Below are positions 57,329-64,000 of a stretch of 64,000 nt of DNA, one piece after another. The stretch is from Sphingomonas folli (lineage in GTDB: Bacteria > Pseudomonadota > Alphaproteobacteria > Sphingomonadales > Sphingomonadaceae): the NCBI RefSeq assembly GCF_019429525.1, contig NZ_JAHXZL010000005.1, positions 186,001-250,000 on the forward strand, in the 5' to 3' direction. Made by a program: the position numbers and the translations under genes. The number at the start of each line of letters is the position of its first letter. Within the stretch, counting starts at the first letter, position 1. Below the pieces are notes generated by a model, which was given only the letters and a program-made list of their open reading frames with translations, did no database searches and was not told the origin of the DNA.

Positions 57329-59278
57329 ATGACTGATCCCCGCGCCGACGCCGGCCGAACGCCCACCACCGAACTCACGCTCCGCGGCATCCTGCTCGGC
57401 GGTGTCATCACGCTGCTGTTCACCGCCGCCAACGTCTACCTGGGGCTCAAGATCGGGCTCACCTTCGCCACCTCGATCCCCGCCGCGGTGATCTCGATGG
57501 CGGTGCTGCGCGCCTTCCGCGGCGCCTCGATCCTCGAGAACAACATCGTGCAGACGGTCGCGTCGGCGGCGGGGACGCTGGCGGCGATCATCTTCGTGCT
57601 GCCCGGCCTGGTGATGATCGGCTATTGGCAGGGCTTCCCCTTCCTCACCACCGCGGCGATCACCGCCACCGGCGGGATCCTGGGCGTGATGTTCTCGGTG
57701 CCGCTACGCCGCGCGCTCGTGGTCGACACGCCGCTGCCCTATCCCGAGGGGCGCGCCGCGGCCGAGGTGCTCAAGGTGGGCGAGGAGAGCCGCACCGGCG
57801 GCAGCGAGAGCGCGCGCGGGCTCGCCGCGATCCTGGGAAGCACGCTCGCCTCCGCCGGCTTCGCCATCCTCACCCAGACGCGGCTGGTCGCGGCCGAGGC
57901 GGCGACCTTCTTCCGCGTCGGCGCGGGCGCGACCGGGGTGACCGGCGGGCTGTCCTTCGCGCTGCTCGGCGCGGGACATCTGATCGGCCTCTCCGCGGGC
58001 ATGGCGATCCTGCTCGGCGTCGCGGTCGGCTGGTGGCTGGTGCTGCCGATCCTCACCGCGATGGCACCGCAGGCGGGCGACGTCGCCGCCTGGGCCAACG
58101 GCGTGTTCCGCACCGACGTGCGCTTCTTCGGCGCGGGCGTGATTGGCGTCGCCGCGATCTGGACCTTGATCCGCATCGCCGCCCCCGTCGCCGCGGGGCT
58201 GCGCGCCTCGCTCGGCGCCACGCGCGGGGCGGACATGGCGGTGGAGGAGCAGGACCTGCCCTTCTGGGTCGTCGCCGCGGGGACGCTGGCGACGCTGGTG
58301 CCGATCGCGCTGCTGCTCCACGCGGTGATCGCGGGCGGGCCGCTGGCGGGCAGCGAGTGGCTGCTGATCGTGGGCAGCCTGCTCTTCGTGCTGGTCGTCG
58401 GCCTCGTGATCGCGGCGGTGTGCGGCTATATGGCGGGGCTGATCGGCGCCTCCAACTCGCCCGTGTCGGGGATCGGCATCCTCTCGGTGCTCGCCGCGGC
58501 GGCGCTGCTGGCGGGCTGGTTCGGGCGCGGCGGCGACCAGGGCCAGACCGAGGCGCTGGTCGCCTATGCGCTGATCGTCACCGGCATCGTCTTCGGCATC
58601 GCCACCATCTCCAACGACAACCTGCAGGACCTCAAGACCGGGCAGCTGGTCGGCGCGACGCCGTGGAAGCAGCAGGTGGCGCTGGTGATCGGCGTGTGTT
58701 TCGGCGCGCTGGTGGTGCCGCCGGTGATGCAGCTGCTGTACACCTCGTTCGGCTTCGCGGGCATGCCGGGCGCCGGGCCGAACGCGCTGGCGGCGCCGCA
58801 GGCGGCGCTGATCTCGGCACTGGCGCAGGGCGTGCTGGGCGGCGACCTCAACTGGACGATGATCGGCTGGGGCGCGGCGGCGGGCGGCGTGTTCGTACTG
58901 CTCGACGAGGCACTGGGGCGCGCCGGCCGGATGCGGCTGCCCCCGCTCGGCGTCGGGCTCGGCATCTACCTGCCGATGTCGGCGACGCTGACCGTCGTGG
59001 TCGGCGCGCTGATCGGCCACTTCTACGATCGCTGGGCGGAGCGCACCGCCGACGCGGAGGCGTCGAAGCGGCTCGGCGTGCTCACCGCCACGGGGATGAT
59101 CGTCGGCGAGAGCCTGTGGAACGTCGTCTTCGCGGGCATCGTCTACGAGAGCGGCACCGACTCGCCGCTGGCGCTGGTGAGCGGGCACGAGCAGGTCACG
59201 CTGATCGCGGGGACCTTGCTGTTCGCGGCGGTGGCGTGGGGGCTGTACCGGCGGACGCGGCGGCTGGCGGCGCGGTGA
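57329..59278 (+). CDS. OPT-family oligopeptide transporter
   Basis: A 649-residue multispanning membrane protein. It begins MTDPRADAGRTPTTELTLRG, then ILLGGVITLLFTAANVYLGL and KIGLTFATSIPAAVISMAVL, the conserved start of bacterial OPT transporters. NNIVQTVASAAGTLAAIIFV, PLPYPEGRAAAEVLKVGEE and SNDNLQDLKTGQLVGATPWK are further family segments. About 15 helices are predicted. It probably imports peptides or metal-chelate compounds by proton symport. No clear ribosome site precedes the ATG, and the longer frame upstream has no support. Confidence 0.93.
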   Translation: MTDPRADAGRTPTTELTLRGILLGGVITLLFTAANVYLGLKIGLTFATSIPAAVISMAVLRAFRGASILENNIVQTVASAAGTLAAIIFVLPGLVMIGYWQGFPFLTTAAITATGGILGVMFSVPLRRALVVDTPLPYPEGRAAAEVLKVGEESRTGGSESARGLAAILGSTLASAGFAILTQTRLVAAEAATFFRVGAGATGVTGGLSFALLGAGHLIGLSAGMAILLGVAVGWWLVLPILTAMAPQAGDVAAWANGVFRTDVRFFGAGVIGVAAIWTLIRIAAPVAAGLRASLGATRGADMAVEEQDLPFWVVAAGTLATLVPIALLLHAVIAGGPLAGSEWLLIVGSLLFVLVVGLVIAAVCGYMAGLIGASNSPVSGIGILSVLAAAALLAGWFGRGGDQGQTEALVAYALIVTGIVFGIATISNDNLQDLKTGQLVGATPWKQQVALVIGVCFGALVVPPVMQLLYTSFGFAGMPGAGPNALAAPQAALISALAQGVLGGDLNWTMIGWGAAAGGVFVLLDEALGRAGRMRLPPLGVGLGIYLPMSATLTVVVGALIGHFYDRWAERTADAEASKRLGVLTATGMIVGESLWNVVFAGIVYESGTDSPLALVSGHEQVTLIAGTLLFAAVAWGLYRRTRRLAAR

Positions 59279-59286
59279 GGGCCTTC

Positions 59287-59309
59287 ATCCTCCCCTGCGA
59301 GGGGAGGAT
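59287..59309. terminator. Bidirectional hairpin between convergent genes
   Basis: atcctcccct-gcg-aggggaggat is a perfect 10-bp stem between the OPT stop (59278) and the GH130 stop (59318). It can end transcripts from both sides. Confidence 0.65.
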
Positions 59310-59317
59310 AAGGGCGG

Positions 59318-60598
59318 TCACATCTTGTCGAGCAGCTCGCTGATCGAGACGAAGGCGAAGCCGACCGAGCTGTCGGCGATGCCATAGGGCATGAACAGCT
59401 TGTCGCCGTGCTTCATCGCGCCGCACGTATAGACCACGTTGGGGACGTAGCCCTCGCGGTCCTGGTCCGCCGCGGCCAGGATCGGCGAGCGGGTGCGGCC
59501 GATCACGCGCGCGGGATTGTCCTTGTCGAGCAGCGCCGCGCCGATCGAATATTTGCGCATCGCGCCCACGCCGTGGGTGAGCAGCAGCCAGCCCTCGTCG
59601 ATCTCGATCGGCGGCCCGCAATTGCCGATTTGGACGAACTCCCAGGGGAAGACCGGCTTGAGGATCAGCTCGCCCTCGTCCCAATGGGTCAGGTCGTCGG
59701 TCTTGAGCAGGTACAGGTTCTCGCCGTCCTGCCGACCGATCGAGAGATATCGGCCGCCGACCTTGCGCGGGAACAGCGCGATGCCCTTGTTGCGCGCGGC
59801 GCTGCCGGTCATCGGCACCAGATCGAAGGCGCGGAAGTCGCGCGTGCGCAGCAGCTCGGACTGGATCGTCGCGCCATTGTACGCGGTGTAGGTGCCGAGC
59901 CACTCGACGCTGCCGTCGTCGTGCTCGAAATGGACGAGGCGCAGGTCCTCCAGCCCCTTGGACTGCGCGTCGGTGATCGGGAAGATCACCGTGCCCGACA
60001 GCGTGCTGTCGCGGTGGCGATGCACCGTCACCGGCCCGGTCGGCGGCGCTTCCTCGTCGGTGCCGATCGCGTCGGTCGCGGTGGCGAAGGGCGGCTCGGG
60101 CGCGAGCTTGAGCTCATTATCCGACGTGATGATGCCCTCGCGGAAGGCGACCGAGGAGATGTGCCCCTCGCCCACCGCGCGCAGGCTCATCAGGATCCGC
60201 TGCGCGCCGTCCTCCATCCCGCTCTGGTCGGGGTGCGGCACCGCGCTGGGGTTCATCAGCGCCGCGGCCGCGTAGCTGTACTCGTGGCAGAAATAGGCGC
60301 CGATCAGCTGGCGCTTCTCGTCGCTGATGCGGCTGCCGTCGAGCCCGTGCGCGGTCGCGATCTCGTCGTAGCGAGTCATGAACACGCGGCGGGTCTGCCA
60401 GTGGCGCGCCTCGAAGTCCTTGAGCACGAGGTCGAGCTGGTCGCGCGCCTCCTGCGGGGGCATGTCGAGCACCTCGGCGATCAGCCGCTCCGAGCGGCTG
60501 ACGCCATTGGCATTGGCGATCCAGCCGATGTGGAAGGGCCGCACCACGACGCGCGACGGATCGGCATGCAGACGCAGCCGGTGGTTGAACAGCTCCAA
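59318..60598 (-). CDS. GH130-family mannoside phosphorylase/hydrolase
   Basis: A 426-residue protein starting with TTG (MELFNHRLRLHADPSRVVVR). The N-terminal 150 residues form a helical cap. A five-blade beta-propeller follows, with DLRLVHFEHDDGSVEWLGTY, GIALFPRKVGGRYLSIGRQD, PIEIDEGWLLLTHGVGAMR and MKHGDKLFMPYGIADSSVGF. These are typical of glycoside hydrolase family 130 enzymes, most of which phosphorolyse or hydrolyse beta-mannosides. The catalytic Asp assignment needs alignment. It lies 45 bp downstream of a GT4-fusion gene on the same strand, so the two probably act on one glycan. Confidence 0.88.
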   Translation of the reverse strand: MELFNHRLRLHADPSRVVVRPFHIGWIANANGVSRSERLIAEVLDMPPQEARDQLDLVLKDFEARHWQTRRVFMTRYDEIATAHGLDGSRISDEKRQLIGAYFCHEYSYAAAALMNPSAVPHPDQSGMEDGAQRILMSLRAVGEGHISSVAFREGIITSDNELKLAPEPPFATATDAIGTDEEAPPTGPVTVHRHRDSTLSGTVIFPITDAQSKGLEDLRLVHFEHDDGSVEWLGTYTAYNGATIQSELLRTRDFRAFDLVPMTGSAARNKGIALFPRKVGGRYLSIGRQDGENLYLLKTDDLTHWDEGELILKPVFPWEFVQIGNCGPPIEIDEGWLLLTHGVGAMRKYSIGAALLDKDNPARVIGRTRSPILAAADQDREGYVPNVVYTCGAMKHGDKLFMPYGIADSSVGFAFVSISELLDKM

Positions 60599-60643
60599 GG
60601 ACCAGCCTCGCCTTAGTGAACGTCGGTACGCGCGCGCCGCCGC

Positions 60644-62917
60644 TCAGGCGACGTCGCGCTGCGTCCCTGCCACTTTTCCGGCGCGGATTGAAAGCCCCGA
60701 AATCGCGCACGAGGCCATTTGCAGCGCCAGGATCGACTCGGCGCCCTGATTGCGGTTGAGCCCGGTCGGCATCAGCCCGTCGAAACACCCGCCGTCGCGG
60801 TGCGTCGCCAGCGGCAGGTCGAGGTCGTTGACCCCGAGGTACCAGTCGTAGGCGCGCTTGGCCTCGTCGTACCAGCGGGTATCGCCGGTGGCGTCGAACG
60901 CCGCGGCGCAGGCGTCGATCGTCGCCTGTGCCTCGAGCGGCTGCTGGTCGAACGGCAGCGGCTCGGCGTAGACCCGGCCGAAGCTCTCCGAGCCGACCGC
61001 GCGGAAATGACCCTCCGGCGCGGTCTGCTTGGCGATGATCCACTCCAGCGTGTCGACGCCGCACGCGATCAGGTCCTGGCGCTGCAGGGCGATGCCGGCG
61101 CGCAACATCGCCTCGGGTAGGCGCGCGTTGTCATAGGCGAGCACGATCTCGAACCAGCCCCATTCGGGGCGGCGCGCCTCGTCGAGCAGCTTGAGATGCT
61201 CGTCGGGGAAGCGGCGCAGGATCTGCGTCGACAGGTCGTGCCGCGGCGACGCCTGCAGCATCGCCGCCGCGCCCAGCATCGCGAAGGCCTGGGCGCGCGG
61301 GCTCTCCAGCTCCAGCGCGAGCGTCGCGGTCGAGTCGAACATCGCGCGCGCCCAGTCGCGGTGCTTGGCCTCGTGCGCGTCGCGCGCGGTCACGCCGAGC
61401 GCCCAGAGCGTGCGGCCGTTCGAGTCCTCGGAACCGACGTCCTCGCACCACGTGCGGTCGAAGTTCATGAAGTTGCGGAAGCGCCGCGCCTCCGGGTTCC
61501 ACGCATATTGCAGGAACGAGGCGTAGACCGTCATCCATTTGTCGCGGGTCGCCGCGTCGAGTTCGGGGACGGCGCTCATCAGCATCAGCGCGCGCGCGTT
61601 GTCGTCGATGCAATAGCCGTGGCGGCGGTCGGGCACCGAGTAGATCGAGTGCTGCAACATGCCCGTCGAGTCGCTCATCCGCTCGACCGCGGCGATCTCG
61701 GGAGGCAACACCTTTGTATCCGTCTCCGCATTGCCGCGGAGACGCCGTGGCTGGGTCGCGATACTCGTCACGATCTCTTCCATTGCTTGCTCCACTACAC
61801 GAGGCCAGATCATCGTTCGGCCACGCGCATAGGCACGCGAGGACAGACGTCCGAGATTGCGGGCGCTGCCCAGAAGGTTGTTGATCTCGCGCGCGAAGGC
61901 GGCGGAATCGCGGAAGTCGACCAGCACCCCGTGACCGTCCGCCAGTATCTCCGTGGCGTGGACGTACGGGGTCGAGATCACCGCCTTGCCGACGCCGACG
62001 GCGTAGCTGAGCGTGCCGCTCGTGATCTGGGCCGGGTTGAGATAGGGGGTGGCGTAGATGTCCGCCGCCTGGAGATAGTCGATCAGGTCGTCATGATCGA
62101 CGAAAGCGTCGATGAAGGCGACGTTGTCGCCGACGCCGAGCTCCGCCGCGCGCGCCTTGAGCGAGTCGCGATACTTCTCGCCCTCGTGCGCCACGAGGTT
62201 CGGATGGGTCGCGCCGAGCACGATGTACATCGCGTCGGGGTTCTTCTCGACCACCGCGGGCATCGCCTCGACGATGGTCTCGATCCCCTTGCCGGGCGCG
62301 AGCAGGCCGAAGGTGAGGATCACGCGCTTGCCGTCCCAGCCGAAACGCGCCTTGAACGCGTCGGGCTCGGCGAAGGGCCGGTCAGGTACCCCGTGCGGGA
62401 TCGTCGCGATCGACTTGGGGCTCGCGCCGTAGACACGCTCGAGGATCTCGCGGCCGCGCTCGGCCATGACGATCACCTTCGAGGCGCGGCGCAGCAGGCC
62501 TTCCAGCACCGTGCGCTCGGACGCGCTCGGCTTCTCGAGCACGGTGTGAAGCGTCACGATCAGCGGGATCGACAACCGGTCGAGCAGCGAGAAGATGTGC
62601 GCCCCCGCCTCGCCGCCGAAGATGCCATATTCGTGCTGGAGCCACAGCACCTGCGCGCCGCTCGCCTCGATCCGCCGCGCGGTGGCGACATAGGCGGAGA
62701 GGTCGTGCTGCGGGATCGCCGCGGTCACCGCCTCGGGATAATCGTAGCGGCCCGGGTGATCGTCCATCGCGTAGACGTCGACCTGAACGTCGGGGAATCG
62801 CGCCCGCAGCGCCTGGTAGGTGTCCGTCGTGAACGTCGCGATCCCGCACTGTCGCGGCAGGAAGTTCCCGATCAGCGCGATATGGTTGACGTCCTGCGGA
62901 ACGGCCGACTGGTGCAT
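60644..62917 (-). CDS. GT4 glycosyltransferase fused to a glycosidase-like domain
   Basis: A 757-residue two-domain protein. The start is MHQSAVPQDVNHIALIGNFL, with aaggtagaagg upstream. Residues 1-400 are a GT4 glycosyltransferase: LPRQCGIATFTTDTY, WLQHEYGIFGGEAG, VILTFGLLAPGKGIE and the acceptor-end Glu region NPAQITSGTLSYAVG. Residues of about 430-757 form an (alpha/alpha)6-barrel-like helical domain (PDRRHGYCIDDNARALMLMS, RRPEWGWFEIVLAYDNARLP). The fusion is intact with no frameshift. The GH130 gene downstream suggests joint building and turnover of a mannose-type glycan; this is inference. Confidence 0.88.
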   Translation of the reverse strand: MHQSAVPQDVNHIALIGNFLPRQCGIATFTTDTYQALRARFPDVQVDVYAMDDHPGRYDYPEAVTAAIPQHDLSAYVATARRIEASGAQVLWLQHEYGIFGGEAGAHIFSLLDRLSIPLIVTLHTVLEKPSASERTVLEGLLRRASKVIVMAERGREILERVYGASPKSIATIPHGVPDRPFAEPDAFKARFGWDGKRVILTFGLLAPGKGIETIVEAMPAVVEKNPDAMYIVLGATHPNLVAHEGEKYRDSLKARAAELGVGDNVAFIDAFVDHDDLIDYLQAADIYATPYLNPAQITSGTLSYAVGVGKAVISTPYVHATEILADGHGVLVDFRDSAAFAREINNLLGSARNLGRLSSRAYARGRTMIWPRVVEQAMEEIVTSIATQPRRLRGNAETDTKVLPPEIAAVERMSDSTGMLQHSIYSVPDRRHGYCIDDNARALMLMSAVPELDAATRDKWMTVYASFLQYAWNPEARRFRNFMNFDRTWCEDVGSEDSNGRTLWALGVTARDAHEAKHRDWARAMFDSTATLALELESPRAQAFAMLGAAAMLQASPRHDLSTQILRRFPDEHLKLLDEARRPEWGWFEIVLAYDNARLPEAMLRAGIALQRQDLIACGVDTLEWIIAKQTAPEGHFRAVGSESFGRVYAEPLPFDQQPLEAQATIDACAAAFDATGDTRWYDEAKRAYDWYLGVNDLDLPLATHRDGGCFDGLMPTGLNRNQGAESILALQMASCAISGLSIRAGKVAGTQRDVA

Positions 62918-63040
62918 CCTTCTACCTTCGCTGGTGCAGCACGCGGGCCACGTGGGCGCGCGCTCCCACTCTGAACCAGCCATGGCGTGATTGGTTGCAG
63001 TTTTGCTGCGCCGCGACAGGCCGGTTGTCGCTGATCGAGA

Positions 63041-63487
63041 TCAGCCGCGACCGCGGTAGGGTGCGACGCCCTGGTCGGGCAGCCACAGATCGGCCGGCGG
63101 CGCGGCCGACTGCCAGAAGACGTCGATCGGCATGCCGCCGCGCGGATACCAATAGCCGCCGATGCGCAGCCAGCGCGGGCGCATCTCCTCGTACAGTCGC
63201 TGGCCGATCCCCACCGTGCAATCCTCGTGGAAAGCCGCGTGATTGCGGAACGAGGCCAGGAACAGCTTGAGCGACTTGGACTCGACGATCGTCTCGCCGG
63301 GCACATAATCGAGCACGAGGTGCGCGAAGTCGGGCTGGCCGGTCACCGGACAGAGCGAGGTGAACTCGGGCTGGGTGAAGCGCACCAGATAAGTCTGGCC
63401 GAGGCGCGGATTGGGGACATAGTCGAGCACCGCCTCCAGCGGCGAGGCGGGGAGCGGGCTGTTCTGGCCAAGATGCATCGGGGTCAT
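63041..63487 (-). CDS. queF: NADPH-dependent 7-cyano-7-deazaguanine reductase
   Basis: A 148-residue unimodular QueF that reduces preQ0 to preQ1 in queuosine synthesis. The nucleophile Cys46 is in [36 protein letters not shown] carries the Glu and His for substrate and NADPH binding. Start [20 protein letters not shown], or MHLGQ three codons on; no good ribosome site marks either. Some longer frame lies upstream without support. queA elsewhere in the window completes a later step. Confidence 0.94.
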   Translation of the reverse strand: MTPMHLGQNSPLPASPLEAVLDYVPNPRLGQTYLVRFTQPEFTSLCPVTGQPDFAHLVLDYVPGETIVESKSLKLFLASFRNHAAFHEDCTVGIGQRLYEEMRPRWLRIGGYWYPRGGMPIDVFWQSAAPPADLWLPDQGVAPYRGRG

Positions 63488-63562
63488 GCGCGCGCACATA
63501 AGCGCGCGCGCCGCGTAATGCGACCTGTTGCCGGCCTCGCAGGCGCGGCTATGAGAGAGGTC

Positions 63563-64000
63563 ATGGAACCGCTCGTCCCCGCCTCCTGGCTCGCCGACCA
63601 GCTCGGCGCGCCCGACCTGCGCGTGCTCGACGCCAGCTACGACGCGCTGCTGCCCGGCGAGCCGCCGCGCGACCACGCCGCGGAATACCGCGCCGGCCAC
63701 GTGCCGGGCGCGCTGTTCATGGACCTGGCGGGCTTCTCCGATACGTCGAGCGACCTTCCCTCGACCATGCCGGGCGCGGCTCAGTTCGCCGCGCGCGCGG
63801 CGCGGCTGGGGATCGAGCCCGCGAGCCGGATCGTGCTCTACGACGACGCGCCCCACCATACCGCGGCGCGCGCCTGGGTGATGCTGCGCGCGTTCGGATA
63901 TGAGCGGGTCGCGCTGCTCGACGGCGGCCTGGCGGCGTGGAAGCGGGCCGGGCTCCCGCTCGAGCAGGGCGACGGCGCCGTGCCAGCGCGCGCGGTCGAC
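63563..64000 (+). CDS. Sulfurtransferase (rhodanese family), N-terminal part
   Basis: An incomplete gene cut by the right edge; 146 codons are visible. It starts [20 protein letters not shown], with gagagag before the ATG; another in-frame ATG lies four codons upstream. The first rhodanese domain shows [40 protein letters not shown] and [20 protein letters not shown] with [17 protein letters not shown]. This is the layout of two-domain 3-mercaptopyruvate/thiosulfate sulfurtransferases. The active-site Cys lies in the second domain, outside the window, so activity cannot be assigned. Confidence 0.88.
   Translation, partial: MEPLVPASWLADQLGAPDLRVLDASYDALLPGEPPRDHAAEYRAGHVPGALFMDLAGFSDTSSDLPSTMPGAAQFAARAARLGIEPASRIVLYDDAPHHTAARAWVMLRAFGYERVALLDGGLAAWKRAGLPLEQGDGAVPARAVD

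Overview
The window is a gene-dense, very GC-rich stretch of an alphaproteobacterial chromosome. It most resembles Sphingomonas or a close sphingomonad. This rests on tandem TonB-dependent receptors next to glycosidases, an hflK-hflC-degP block, a general-stress promoter of the GGAAC-N17-CGTT type, overlapping housekeeping operons (xseB-ispA-coaD) and several families of short palindromic intergenic repeats. I saw no rRNA, tRNA, CRISPR array, prophage, transposase or integrase. The genus call is inference from gene content, not from a marker gene.

Layout. (a) 1-10159, minus strand: a likely glycan-utilisation cluster with a GH2 beta-galactosidase, a small ORF, two paralogous TonB-dependent receptors, a VOC-fold protein and the start of a second glycosidase that runs off the left edge. 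(b) 10342-15408, plus strand: a secreted PI-PLC-like protein, a STAS/SpoIIAA-like protein, then a compact cassette of lipoprotein, three-TM protein, protealysin-like M4 protease and an emfourin-type protease inhibitor. (c) 15418-24531: a small protein, nhaA, glnD, a TPR/aspartyl beta-hydroxylase and a large DUF3857/transglutaminase/TPR protein. (d) 24567-28122, minus strand: two tandem toxin-antitoxin-like pairs whose genes overlap and run directly into mutS. (e) 28219-41413: ogt, maeB, queA, a cyclophilin, coaD-ispA-xseB, a coiled-coil protein, acnA, an MFS permease and a DUF4142 protein. (f) 41616-48731: an APC permease, a small secreted protein, a CoA-binding protein, mrp, hflK-hflC and degP. 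(g) 49212-59278: a HerA-like ATPase, a phosphoribosyltransferase, a 2OG-Fe(II) oxygenase, a Bcr/CflA transporter, an acidic stress-type protein, hom, a candidate small RNA and an OPT transporter. (h) 59318-64000: a GH130 protein paired with a GT4-glycosidase fusion, queF, and the start of a rhodanese-type sulfurtransferase cut by the right edge.

How genes work together. The receptors and glycosidases fit import and cleavage of a galactose-containing glycan. queA and queF act in one pathway (queuosine) from separate loci. hflK, hflC and degP form an envelope proteolysis module. xseB, ispA and coaD are translationally coupled. The protease/inhibitor pair and the TA-mutS string are the least ordinary arrangements. 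Start sites were chosen by signal peptide, Shine-Dalgarno position and family N-termini. Several genes start with GTG or TTG. The long open frames antisense to most genes are a by-product of the high GC content and are not annotated.
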